A DNA stretch of 64,000 bases, taken from positions 35,917,501 through 35,981,500 of the forward strand of contig JAPTOF010000001.1 of assembly GCA_028554755.1 (NCBI GenBank). The letters run 5' to 3'. Below the pieces are notes generated by a model that worked only from the letters and a program-made list of their open reading frames with translations, had not been told where the DNA came from and made no database searches. The translations under genes and the position numbers were made by a program. This document shows, in pieces, positions 1-10,263 of the stretch (positions are counted from its first letter, which is position 1; each line of letters begins with the position of its first letter). Origin of the DNA: Cordia subcordata. Taxonomy: Eukaryota > Streptophyta > Magnoliopsida > Boraginales > Cordiaceae.

Positions 1-2070
1 CACCCCACTCTAGCCCTTCTCCAGTAGTGCTAAACCCTTCTTTGGCGGAGGCCTTCCTCATCTCATCCAATATGAATAGTACACATGCACTTGACATGTT
101 TCCATAGTCACTTAGGACTTGTCTAGTAGCCCGCAATTTCTTAGGGTGGAGGCCCAATTTTGCTTCAACTTGGTCCAATATGGCTGGCCCACCTGGATGA
201 GCAATCCAGAAAATTGAGTTCCAATCTGAGATACCTAATGGTTTGAATGCTTCATCTAGGCTTTTCTCAATGTTTTTAGATATTATACCAGGAACATCCT
301 TGAGAAGATGGAATGTGAGCCCAACCTCCCGCAAGTGTCCATCAATTGCGCCATGGCTATCCGGGAGGATGGTTTGGGCTGCCGAGACAAGTTGGAACAA
401 GGGCCTTTCTACCCCGGGCATAGGGTCAGAACCAACAATAACAGCGGCTGCCCCATCGCCAAAAAGGGCCTGGCCAACAAGGCTATCTAAATGGGTCTCA
501 CTCGGCCCACGGAATGTAACCGCGGTGATTTCTGAACAAACAACCAAGACACGAGCACCTCTGTTGTTCTCGGCCAAGTCTTTGGCCAGCCGGAGAACCG
601 TGCCCCCGGCGAAACAACCTTGTTGGTACATCATGAAGCGTTTGACGGACGGACGGAGGCCCAAGAGCTTGGTAAGTTGGTAGTCTGCGCCAGGCATGTC
701 TACACCACTGGTGGTACAAAAGATTAGATGGGTGATTTTGGATTTGGGCTGACCCCACTCCTTGATTGCCTTTTGGGCTGCTTCTTTTCCAAGTTTTGGG
801 ACTTCTACCACCACTATATCTTGCCTAACGTCTAAGGAAGGTGCCACATACGCACACATATTAGGATTTTCTTTCAATATTTCCTCCGTCAAGTACATGT
901 AACGCTTGTTAATCATTGATTTTTCACCTGCCAAATTAGGAAAATTTAGGATCCAAAATCAGTGCAAACACAAAATACAAAAACTGAAACAGTATAAATG
1001 ATGCATATCTCTTATTACATCTAAATCTTGAAATTTGATAGCATTAAATAGATGATGTTTAGTATTGCTGGCGTGTGCACGACTACAGTCTCATAAATTT
1101 CATATCACATACTACCATATAAGGGCAGACAAATTCATCTTACATGGTATTTCATAAAGTACAGGTGATTCCAGATTAAAATTTTCCATTGTTGCTAGCT
1201 AGTAGATCATTTAAGCCAATTCGATGAATAAAATCAAAAGAAACTTAAAAAGTATGGTACATGGAACTTTTTAATTGTTTTTTCATCATGTAACAACAAA
1301 AAGCTAGATCTTTGCTACATATTTCTCCAAGTTCATTAAATATTTATTAACTCTACAAGTATAACTAATCCTTTTACCAAGAAAAAGAAAAAGGAGAATA
1401 TATATGTTTAACTAGTCGATGTGCTAGAATAATAAAAATTTACTTGTTTCCCTTCTTTTTTACATGTCAACAAAGTACCGCATAGGAGAGAATCATACTT
1501 TTTCTGATTATCCCAAAAATAGTTCCACAACAAAAGAAAATCGAAAGCTAAGTACGAAATAACATAAAAACATATTTAATTTATTAAAAAAATGTCATTC
1601 TTCTAATTGTTCTTTTTGACGAGAATCGATAAGAATATTTGAACTCGATTCCATTCCATCCTAATGTAATACTTTACCAACAAATGAAGGAAACTATTGG
1701 AGTTCTTCATAATCACTATAAGTCGAAAATATCATGCATTATGCGCAACCATATGTGGTAACCAATATAAAGTCGAAGATCTTGTAAAAATAAAATATCA
1801 ACCATCAAAAGCCAAGTAACTAAAACCGATGTAAAACGAATAAGAAAATGAACAAAAAAGGAACGAAAATTAAAGATGAATTATTATCTTACACATGCGC
1901 TTGAATTTTTCTTTAAGCTCCGTCTTGTGTTCACTCTTCGATATGCGAAAATAGTAATCAGGGTAGGTGCTTTGATAATAACAATTTTGAGGGGTCGAAG
2001 TTCCGATGGCCATGACCGTCGCGGGACCATCGGCCCGTTGAGCCCTTCGGACATCTTCAATCGTGACCAT
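1..2070 (-). CDS. CHS: Chalcone synthase (type III polyketide synthase), 3' end outside window
   Basis: Condenses p-coumaroyl-CoA with three malonyl-CoA to naringenin chalcone, the entry step of flavonoid synthesis in the cytosol. Two exons: 1893-2070 and 1-927, joined by a GT/AG intron that splits Cys60, the intron position characteristic of the family. Start 2070 gives [11 protein letters not shown], the usual CHS N-terminus; an in-frame ATG at 2136 lies only about 10 bp below the TATA box and is probably upstream of the transcript start. With start 2070, residue numbers coincide with alfalfa CHS2: catalytic Cys164 (YQQGCFAGG), Phe215, His303 (WIAHPGG), Asn336 (YGNMSSA), and the specificity residues Thr132, Met137, Thr197, Gly256, Phe265 and Ser338 are all CHS-type rather than stilbene synthase-type. 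The frame is open to residue 368 (GEGLEWG), so only about 20-25 C-terminal residues are missing, cut by the window edge. No stops or frameshifts; likely functional. Confidence 0.95.
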
Positions 2071-2145
2071 TTTTAAAGTAATTTTAGGGTCTGAACTTGG
2101 TCCGAGAATACGGGCAAGACCACTCGCCAGTAACACTCTCTGCTG

Positions 2146-2153
2146 ATATATAG
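2146..2153 (-). promoter_or_regulatory. TATA box of the chalcone synthase gene
   Basis: On the minus strand this reads CTATATAT, about 76-83 bp before the CHS start codon, which predicts transcription starting near 2115-2122 and a 5' leader of about 50 nt. This supports the start codon at 2070 over the in-frame ATG at 2136. Confidence 0.6.
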
Positions 2154-2237
2154 TTAGCTACACTAGTAACGTAGCAAACAACGTTATGGTATGTGATATA
2201 TATATACGTGTTTAATAAGCCAATGGCAGCTAGAAGT

Positions 2238-2243
2238 CACGTG
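2238..2243. promoter_or_regulatory. G-box CACGTG upstream of CHS
   Basis: A perfect palindromic CACGTG lies about 85 bp above the TATA box. In known CHS promoters a G-box of this kind, bound by bZIP/bHLH factors, is part of the light-responsive unit, usually beside a MYB site. No clear H-box (CCTACC) was found close to it, so light control is an inference. Confidence 0.5.
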
Positions 2244-2699
2244 CATGAGCAACCATTCTTATGAAGCCTCAACTAACTCAGGACGGCTGGACGCAACCAA
2301 AATATGCGTTTAAAATTTAATTAATAATATGCATTTTTGGACGTTGTTTGTTGGGGTGAACGGTGGAGATTTATTTCTCCTTGGTGTGATCATACGGATC
2401 GCATTTATAGTAGGGTGAATAATACTTGTATGAGCGAAATTATGCTTTTTGTTTGTTAGGTTCCAGTTGCTACGCCTTACATTAGCCCATTTTTCTTGTG
2501 GCAATGTAAAGATTCTGTATTGCTAGAAATATTCAAGTCATTGTAAGACTCATGTTATACCATATCAAAATGACTCTATTGAGCTTAATTTTTTTTTTTT
2601 CATATTTATTATATATGCATTTGTTTTTAGGTTGAGAGACAAGCATTACTAGAATTGCTAAAACGACTGATAGGAATTGTTTTTGTTATCAGAAAAGCA

Positions 2700-2701
<2 letters not shown>
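2244..2701. other. Spacer upstream of CHS
   Basis: AT-rich sequence with no supportable gene; open frames are short and without family resemblance. Presumably distal CHS promoter. Confidence 0.5.

Positions 2702-2745
<44 letters not shown>
2702..2745. repeat. (TA)n microsatellite
   Basis: About 22 uninterrupted TA units between GAA and TCT flanks. Seen directly. Confidence 0.95.
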
Positions 2746-2747
<2 letters not shown>

Positions 2748-3386
2748 TTATATCACGAGGAAGATTAGAGAGGACAAGCAATAAAATACATATCTTATAT
2801 CACGAGGGGACTAAGAGATAGAAATATTTACGTCATCCTTGGTCTCTTAGACATATAAGGGGAAATCATTTAACTAAGAGGTAAAGCTCCAAAGGTGATC
2901 TCACCTCATGTATAGGGTTAAAAAGTCAAATATATTAGCATGTATTTTCCAACTAAAGCTTGGTCGTTAAGCAAATTGCAAATGGGAAAAGAGTAATCAC
3001 TAGAAATACACATTAAATGAGAAGCCATGGTGTTAGAAGGATGGTTTAATTAACAAGAAAATATCTTTGATTTTCAAGCAATTTTACTAAGAAGTTACTA
3101 GCTCATAAATCTAAAAGACATCCCTTTTTCCCTACCTTAAATAATGGTGTCGGTGAGATATATATAGAGATAAGACGAATAGATGATATGAGTATGATCC
3201 ACTGCCGTAATAAACGTGGAAAAATCTACTTGAGAAGTCTCCCACAGAGAATAAAACAATGTCGAAAAAGAAAAATGTCATTTTATATTCAGAGTTAAGT
3301 GACGTTGTATTTGCATGTAGTAACTTACGCACTTAAAAAATATGTAATAAAACTTATTATTGCTAATGTCAATTGAATATAATACA
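2748..3386. other. AT-rich spacer without gene
   Basis: No coding or RNA gene recognised. A short motif (tatcttatatcacgagg-like) occurs twice around 2748 and 2793, flanking the end of the TA tract. Confidence 0.5.
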
Positions 3387-3876
3387 TGTTAAAAATTGTG
3401 AGGCTTTATCATAAAAACTTATTGGTCAATGTGAGGAGTAATCCAAGACCTTTATATGGTCATCTTAAATTTCAAGATTTTTCAATGTGGAACTTCTTCA
3501 TATGTTGTAACACCTCCCCTTACGCGTGATCCGGAATAGTGTCTGCATCACTTTGATGACTGGATTTGGATGGTCGTGTGCCCCACAAAAGGAATGGTTG
3601 GATGAGACCACCAACGACCCAGAATTGATGTAGCTTGGTTGCTTACAGGGATAGGCCACTACGTGAACGGATGTGCATAATGAATGAATTTGACGGGTCG
3701 CACGTGGATATATGCACATTATGAAAACTGGACTAAAAGCCTAGCTCTAATACTATGTTAAAAATCTTGATGTTCCATCATAAAAACTAATTGGACAATA
3801 TGATGAGTGGCTCAGAAACTTTATATGATGATCTTAAATCTTGAAATTTTCCAATATGAGACTTCTTTATATGTTA
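3387..3876 (-). mobile_element. TRIM (miniature LTR retrotransposon)
   Basis: Two diverged direct repeats of about 120 bp (3387-3505 and 3756-3876) share the body of their sequence. On the minus strand the repeat at 3876-3756 is followed at once by a degraded tRNA-Met primer-binding site (TAGTATTAGAGC; canonical TGGTATCAGAGC), about 240 bp of non-coding interior, a polypurine tract (AAGGGGAGGTGT, around 3509-3520) and then the second repeat. LTR-PBS-short interior-PPT-LTR totalling about 490 bp is the definition of a TRIM, a non-autonomous element mobilised by other retrotransposons. Exact LTR ends and target duplications could not be fixed, and the divergence suggests an old insertion. Confidence 0.75.
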
Positions 3877-4069
3877 AATCTCGAGTGCCTAAGTGTAGAG
3901 GAACTAGTTGCTTCAATGATGCTTGCAACTTCCATGCATCTTAGGTTACTTGTGTAGAGTCAATTAGCTAAAATTGCCCCATGATACATTATGGGTCTTG
4001 TTTCTTTATCTTTTCTCTTTTGATAGGTATCATCAATATATATACTATCAAAACTTATCAAATTACTTA

Positions 4070-4512
4070 TGTAACCCCCCATCTCACATTGGTTTTGTTT
4101 GAGATTTGTATACACTTTATAATTGTTTAGATTCACTACTACTGTCATCGCAAGTTTAAACATTTTGGGCCAGTTGGTTAAGCTTAAGTGTAGTGGCAGG
4201 CCAATAATTGGATTTGGGCCGTTACAAATGGTATTCGGAACCAGTTACCAGCCAGTTGCAAGAGCTAAGTGCTATGCAGAACAAAGTGCTACACCAAATA
4301 TACGATGTCTTGTGTGTGCTTGTGTGTGCTTGTGTGCCTTGACGAAGATGTCATGTCCTCAATAGGGGGTTAATGTGATCTCCCACATTGATTTGTTGGG
4401 CGACTTGTGACTTGTTTATAAGTGAGTGGTGTGAGTATGACTAATAACTTGGATTAACCATTTTGGACTAATTGATTTGAGTCCCAAGTAGTTATTAGTT
4501 ATTCTTATAACA
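4070..4512 (+). mobile_element. Second TRIM-like element, older
   Basis: A candidate left LTR (4070-4226, TG...CA, ending ...GGGCCGTTACA) is followed by ATGGTATTCGGAACC, a decayed tRNA-Met primer-binding site. After about 145 bp with a (TGTGTGCT)n stretch comes a purine tract (AATAGGGGG, 4361-4369) and a candidate right LTR (4374-4512) starting TGTGATCTCCCACATTG. The arrangement matches known plant TRIMs whose LTRs end GGGCCGTTACAAATGGTATC. The two LTRs are strongly diverged. ATTACTTAT occurs on both sides (about 4062 and 4570), but is too long for a retroviral-type target duplication and may be chance. Confidence 0.55.
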
Positions 4513-4771
4513 CCAGTCTCGCTCGCGGACGACGAGGGTTAAGCTCAGGGGCATGACAACTTATATGTTATTACTTATAAAAATCAAACCGTAACAAATA
4601 CGACTTGTCAATTTTGAATTTAAACCCTATCCATCTATGATCATCCCTATGCAAGCTGTTTCTTCATTATCTTGTGCATTTTTTGATTTTCCTAATTTTC
4701 ACCCATTGAGGGCAAGGAGTTTCACGTTTCTTTTATGTGATAAGATCATTTTGTTGATAATCAAAATACTA

Positions 4772-5445
4772 AGAGCTAGTTTGATTTTTTGTTTTGGAGA
4801 GCTAAACTGACTTTTGTTACCTAGAAGTCAGTTTTGAGAAAATAAGGGTTCTTGATTTTTTATCTTAAAAGTTCGTTTGAACCAAAAGTCGAGTTTTCAA
4901 AAACTTTAAGACAAAAATGTCCTCATTATTTTAATTATTAATATTAGAAAAATAAATATCATATAATAATAAAAAAATAAAAATAAATTTAAATGTCTAA
5001 ATTTAATTAAAATAAAATAATAAAAATTAATAAAATGTAATAATAAATAATTAAATCAATTTAATAATAAATAATTTTAATAACAAATAAAATTAAGAAA
5101 AATATATTGTATTTAATAATTGTAAAAAATAATTATTAGCTAACTATAATTTCTTTAAAAATTGTTCAAACAAGTTAAAATATAATTAAAATAAAAAGTA
5201 TATTATATAGAGCAAAATAATAGTTTATTATTAAAAGTATCAAAATGTCTCTTTTAGTAATTTAAACAACCAACCATTATTTTTATATATAAAACCAAAC
5301 ATTATCTTGTTTAATAAAAATTTGTTTTATATAAAAGTAACCAAACATAATTATGTTTTTACCAAAATTCATTTTAACCAAAAATTCATTTTTAAACTAC
5401 CTTTTTATAAAACAATGTTTTTAAACTGAAAGTCAAACTAACTCT
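4772..5445. mobile_element. Non-autonomous inverted-repeat DNA element (~670 bp)
   Basis: The left end AGAGCTAGTTTGATTTT and the reverse complement of the right end (AGAGTTAGTTTGACTTTC) match and continue as an imperfect inverted repeat into the arms. The interior is over 80 percent AT by eye and non-coding. Superfamily not assigned; flanks share only ACTA. Best described as a MITE-like element. Confidence 0.6.
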
Positions 5446-5630
5446 AACTATCCGAATTCAGTGAATCCAAATAGAACATTCAACTAGTTAACTAACCCTA
5501 TTGGAGGAACAACTATCCAACTAACACATGAAGAATTCCAGCTCATTTTAGCATAACTGTAAAATTTTAGCCTGATATTTTGAATAAAATCATTAATTAT
5601 TTAGCCTGATATTTAAGAGTTGAGCTTTTA

Positions 5631-5736
5631 TGCTGTGTTTGTTGTATGCTTATTTGAAATCTTCAATCTAAAATGTATATAATTTTATATGCATTTTAAA
5701 TTTAAGATTTCAAATAAATATATAACAAATATAGCA
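5631..5736. mobile_element. Hairpin MITE (~106 bp palindrome)
   Basis: The first half (TGCTGTGTTTGTTGTATGC...) is nearly the reverse complement of the second half (...ATATATAACAAATATAGCA), so the whole unit folds into one long imperfect hairpin with almost no loop. Foldback MITE-like; no coding capacity. Confidence 0.65.
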
Positions 5737-7140
5737 TTAGCTGTTTTGAGAATAATATTAGAATTTCTAAGCAATGAATTAGTAACTTTGAGAAAAGAAT
5801 AAGAAAAAACAATTTGTAAAATAATGTAAAAACAATTTCTTAAAAGCGTTTTTCGAAAAGCTTTAATTTAAATCTTTTGGCTTTTCAATTTTTACTTTTA
5901 TGTAAAAGAATTTTTTTAAATGGGTAAAATCAAATAACTTAAAATTTTAAACTCACATAACGACCAAACTGACTCTTTAATCTATCATTCTTTACTAACT
6001 AATCTATCACATAGCTAGATGGATTTGTTGGCTCTATTCCACGGCCTGGACTTAGCGATGTATCCCAGAATTAGTTAGCACTATTCCACGGCTAAAATTC
6101 ACCAACATTAATAGAGTAGGGATGTGTATTCAAAGACACCATACACACACAGGTGATTTGTCTTTTTACACGTGATTTACCACTTCCATGCCAACATCCT
6201 CTGAATTCAATAACGAGATTACGTGTCGTTTTCAATTAGTCTGTTACAAGGAAAAAGAATACTCTTTCAAGAAATTTATTTATTTTTCCTATGATGTTAC
6301 ATGTTTGAATTAACTTCTTTTTTCCCCAGAAAAAAAAAAAAAGCTTAAATATATAGTGCTTTTGGAAGAAACGCAAACATTTCTAAAATGAAACTGAAAG
6401 ACAATTTTGCCAGGGTGTTACAATTAATAACAAGTGGTGCACGCTGATTGTTTCTCAATGGGCTTTCAAGTTGTCATGATTTGGGCTTACACTTGGGGGG
6501 CCTAGCATGGATAAAATTTGGGCTGGCCCTACCAATGTGATAAAATGTTGGTCCAGTTATACGCCTAGCTAAATGTGTGGGTTGGGCCATTTCCATTAGC
6601 AATTTTCTTTGCCTGCAAATTTGCTCTTTTGGGAACAGGTAACCGAAAACACTTAAAATATATTATCGTTTTCTTTTTTCGAAAATAGAACTAACAGAAT
6701 AGTTTTTAGAAATAATTACAAGAAATTACTTATACCAAATATTGAATACAATTTTCTTTTTTGTTATCAAAAAAAAAAAAAAAAGTAAAAGATAAAAACA
6801 CTTCTAAACTTAGTGTAGATTAACTTAGAGTTAAGGATACAAACGAGGGTTATATCTTTTTTCTTGTCTTGCTTTGAACTAGGGTTATATCATTTTCCCT
6901 ACTAGCTATACGAATGCAGATATTGTCACCATATAACATTTATAACCAAAATAATGAATAAGAAGCCAAAGTATAGTAGTATGAAAAAAAAAAGAAGAAG
7001 TTCTAAGATGTTTTTAGTTAGCTTTTGTATGACAACAATAGTATTTATAAAAATAATAATATATGTCCTTGAATAACTTGAACTACAGCTACAATGAGGG
7101 TAATTCTTCAACAGGTCCTTGAACTATGTCATAGAGGATA
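5737..7140. other. Spacer, no gene recognised
   Basis: AT-rich. A 12-nt motif (CTATTCCACGGC) occurs at about 6035 and 6083. Poly-A runs near 6330 and 6770. No coding, tRNA or clear transposon signal. Confidence 0.5.
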
Positions 7141-7440
7141 TTAGGACCTATTTGGTAAATTTAACTGTTAGAATAGCTAATAATTATTTGGATAGTTGAT
7201 AGCTATTAATGGATAGCTGTTTAACTATCTGATTGAACAAAATGGGTTTGATATGTCATAGACGATCCATTGTAGTTACATTAGCAATAGGCTTTGCAGG
7301 TGCTAGGTAAGTAAGAACATACAAGATACGTTTATGTTCAAGCACAATATGCAACCTTCGATACTAACTATCGAATTTGGGCCCAGTGAACTTCTCACTA
7401 TCCAATATTGATCTTAAAGATAACGTTTTAAATGTAAAAA

Positions 7441-7537
7441 TGTAAAATAACGTAAAAGAATATTGATATCATATTAGCTAATTGTTAAATTAGCTAATAA
7501 ATGTAAAATAACGTAAAAGAATATTGATATCATATTA
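7441..7537. repeat. 36-bp perfect direct repeat
   Basis: 7441-7476 and 7502-7537 are identical over 36 nt, period 61 bp. It is a local tandem duplication in the left arm of the Tourist-like element, just before the microsatellite. Confidence 0.85.
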
Positions 7538-7598
7538 TTATTGTTGTTGTTGTTGTTGTTGTTGTTGCTGCTGCTGCTGTTGTTGTTGTTGTTGTTAT

Positions 7599-7636
<38 letters not shown>

Positions 7637-7680
7637 GTTGTTGTTGTTGCTGCTGCTGCTGTTGTTGTTGTTGTTGTTAT

Positions 7681-7752
<72 letters not shown>

Positions 7753-7806
7753 CATTATGATTATAATTATGATTATTATTATTATTATTATTATAATTAT
7801 TATTAA
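7534..7806. repeat. Compound triplet microsatellite at the left viral junction
   Basis: Blocks of TTG, CTG, TTG, TAA, then a second round of TTG, CTG, TTG, TAA, then ATT with ATC/ATG interruptions. It abuts the inverted coat-protein fragment at about 7807. Confidence 0.95.
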
Positions 7807-8350
7807 GTAGGACACTTAAGATTTTGTGAAAGTGACCTAATATTCTTAACATTAGTTGTGAATCTACCTGTGAAATGTTCACAAATATTGATTGTTAGTG
7901 TATAAACTGCATCTGGCTTATTCTGGCCATCTTCCTGTTTTACTGAATTAAGTATGGTGTCTCTTCCTAATTCTTGAAGATAATTATCCCACCATCCTTT
8001 TAATTGACCAGTAAAACCTGCTATAATCATTAAAGTAATATTTCTATCCGTATTATTATGTTGTTTACATATTGTAGAATACATCATCATCCTATGAATT
8101 GTATTATAGATCTGTTGATCTGTCATACCATCTATGTTCAATTCATATATTGTCATACCATTATAGTAAAACTGATCTTGAGATGGTTCCTCTAGTAACA
8201 TATCTTGAGGACTAGGTCTAGGGTAATAAAATTTCTGAACTACAGGTTTTTGAGCAAATTTACTATTATATGCCCTTATTTTATTCAAACTACCATCAAC
8301 AATTTCCTGTTGTCTTATATGATCAACTAAACCTGGTACATCAGGAGATA
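7807..8350 (-). pseudogene. Inverted coat-protein gene fragment of the pararetrovirus
   Basis: The minus strand has an open frame of about 180 codons covering the middle of the coat protein (motifs DHIRQQEIVD, IYNTIHRMMMYS, GWWDNYLQE). It corresponds to about 11210-11735 on the plus strand, but here the frame is uninterrupted, whereas the plus-strand copy carries a stop and small deletions. It ends abruptly in the microsatellite at 7807 and changes to ORF2 sequence of opposite orientation near 8350, so both ends are rearrangement junctions. Too short to make a capsid protein; not expected to be expressed. Confidence 0.85.
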
Positions 8351-8356
8351 ATGATT

Positions 8357-8635
8357 GCATATATGAATCAGATTAAGGAGGATATGTTGCAGTTCACCAA
8401 AAAAGGTGAATCCTCATCGCCATTGGAGATGTCAATGGAGGCGTCGCAGCAGCGCAGTAGATATTTTTGTCTTATAGGTCAGTCTCAGGATCCAGAGGAA
8501 GAAGGAGACTATTCCTTGGAGGACGTGTTTGAAACAATTAAGGACGCGTTGAAAGGTCCATTGCAGATAAAGCAGAGACAGGCGGAATCTTCTGGTCCAC
8601 CGCACTCAGATAAAGATAGGACAGGTGGAAAGTAG
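8357..8635 (+). pseudogene. C-terminal fragment of viral ORF2
   Basis: Open frame of about 90 codons ending in TAG at 8633-8635 and directly followed by the intergenic region and promoter. Acidic, with no recognised domain. Its place just before the promoter in a circular genome is where the end of ORF2 should be, and the ORF2 copy at 14959-16190 lacks its end. The insertion therefore appears linearised within ORF2. Assignment rests on position, not on recognised sequence. Confidence 0.55.
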
Positions 8636-9369
8636 ATTTGTCGTATAGGACAAATCAAGACAATCTTTCTACTGTAGATAGACAGTAGGTTTTGCTTTTT
8701 ACTGTAATAACACAGTACTTGTAATTATTACTGCAGATTTGAAATCTTTGAAGTCCAGAGTAGGTTGTTTTTAATTTTTGTTTCATGTCCGAGCATTCAA
8801 GTGTCTATAAAAACAAGACTCGGATGTAGTGTTTAGAGAGTGTAGTTTTAATTTTATTTTTAACCTTTGTAAAAATTTTATTTAATAATATTTTGAGCGT
8901 TCCCTTCTAAAGGTACTGTTATTTTATTTTTCTATATTTTCATTTTCATTTTTGTTGTTGGATTGGCCTAATGGAAGGCTAAATCCCTGATGGATTGTAA
9001 TAACACTATACTATTATAGAGTATACTGAGACTATCTCAGACCTCGAGGATAACTCTCAAATACTTCAAAGACATAGTTAAGGTCTTGAGATTAAGATAT
9101 GTTTTAGATAAGTTTTGAGATTATGGTTCGAAATATATGGCTAAGTTCTCATGAAACTTTGTTGCCATTTCTGCCTTTTCTGATTTTGTGGCATTTTTGT
9201 GGGCTATTTTGAGTTTCAATGGAAGCTTGGTTGTATATCAGGTAAAATTACCAATAATCTCTTCTTTCTTGCTTATTCAAAACATAGCCTAAGCTCAATG
9301 ACTCATTTATGTCTTTAGACTGCTTTTATTTGCAGTCTTATTCCCTGGGCCTCAGTTGGTATCAGAGCC
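8636..9369 (+). promoter_or_regulatory. Viral intergenic region, promoter and long leader
   Basis: Non-coding. A TATA box is at 8804-8814 (TCTATAAAAAC); transcription would start near 8840, leaving a leader of about 500 nt before ORF1. An AT-rich stretch at 8870-8900 could include the polyadenylation signal, but no clean AATAAA was seen. Long structured leaders are typical of Caulimoviridae. Whether the promoter is active in the plant cannot be told from sequence. Confidence 0.6.
9357..9368 (+). promoter_or_regulatory. tRNA-Met primer-binding site (minus-strand DNA priming)
   Basis: TGGTATCAGAGC, a perfect match to the sequence complementary to the 3' end of plant initiator tRNA-Met. In Caulimoviridae reverse transcription is primed here. 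It lies directly before the ATG at 9370 and also marks the zero point of the circular viral map. Confidence 0.9.
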
Positions 9370-10260
9370 ATGGATTTCTATGGTAAGTTATACTATAAAA
9401 TAGGTAGTTGTTATTATGATCCATCATCTCTTTCCAATAACATGTTTAATATTTTCAGAAAAAATGAAAATACTGTCAAAAACAGTAGGAAGGAAAAATA
9501 TGATATTCCTCAAATTTTGGATTTGTTAAATAAATGGACAATTCCTAAAATTGAACCTAGGATGATATATTCCTATGGTACTTTTGAGAAATTAGGTCTC
9601 AAACAGATTGTTAAGACATGTGAAGAATCTGTTCCCATCCATAATGATGAGTTAACTATCAAATTGTTATCACAAGATGATATTGATGCATATACATCAG
9701 CATATAAGTTCTTGCATATAGGACTTGTGCAGGTTGCTTTCAAGCCTTTAACCTTATCAGGTTTGCCAGAGACATTTTTGGCGGTATTACGTGATGCAAG
9801 AAATCTTAATTGAAGACAATCTCTGATTGGTATCATGGAATCCAGTCTTGCTCATGGTCCTATTTATTTTAATGCTTATCCTAATTTGCAGTTATCTTTG
9901 TCTGATGTCAATATACTTGATGCGTTGACTTTATATGTGAAGACGCATGGATATAATTATATTTTAGGTGCGGAGGTTATATGTATATGTTATAGAGTTT
10001 ATTTTAAACCTTTGTATACTTTGAATCCTAAATGTAGGATGATGAATACAAATCAACAAGAGACAATTCTCTTTGAAACTAATTTTAATAGATCTAAAAT
10101 AACCACTAGGAGATCTATTAAGTAGGATGAAATAAATTTCCCTTAAACATGGTTAGCTGAAAAAATAATTCCAGCACAACCCATAATTAATGAAGATTTG
10201 GTAGATGCAATCCAAACATCTACTGGGGACATTCAAATCCAATTCCATAGAAAGAGCACA
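9370..10260 (+). pseudogene. Viral movement protein region of ORF1, broken
   Basis: The frame opens at the ATG directly after the primer site. It contains a Caulimoviridae movement-protein core (motifs FLHIGLVQVAFKPLTL and THGYNYILGAEVICI), which in live viruses enlarges plasmodesmata for cell-to-cell transport. In-frame stops at 9811-9813, 10123-10125 and near 10144; around 10270 the reading passes into another frame, indicating an indel. Not functional. Confidence 0.8.
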
Positions 10261-10263
10261 GGA

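Noticed and set aside
243..758. Plus- and minus-strand alternative frames over CHS exon 2
   Set aside because: Shadows of the conserved CHS reading frame.
1..2070. Stilbene synthase instead of chalcone synthase
   Set aside because: Active-site positions 132, 137, 197, 256, 265 and 338 and the surrounding sequence follow chalcone synthase, not the grapevine-type stilbene synthase.
2071..2136. Upstream in-frame ATG at 2136 as CHS start
   Set aside because: It adds residues absent from the family and lies too close to the TATA box to be well inside the transcript.
4774..5445. Autonomous transposon between the inverted ends
   Set aside because: The interior is non-coding AT-rich sequence without any transposase frame.
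7474..7882. Minus-strand open frames made of poly-Ile, poly-Asn, poly-Tyr and similar runs
   Set aside because: They are translations of the triplet microsatellite, not genes.
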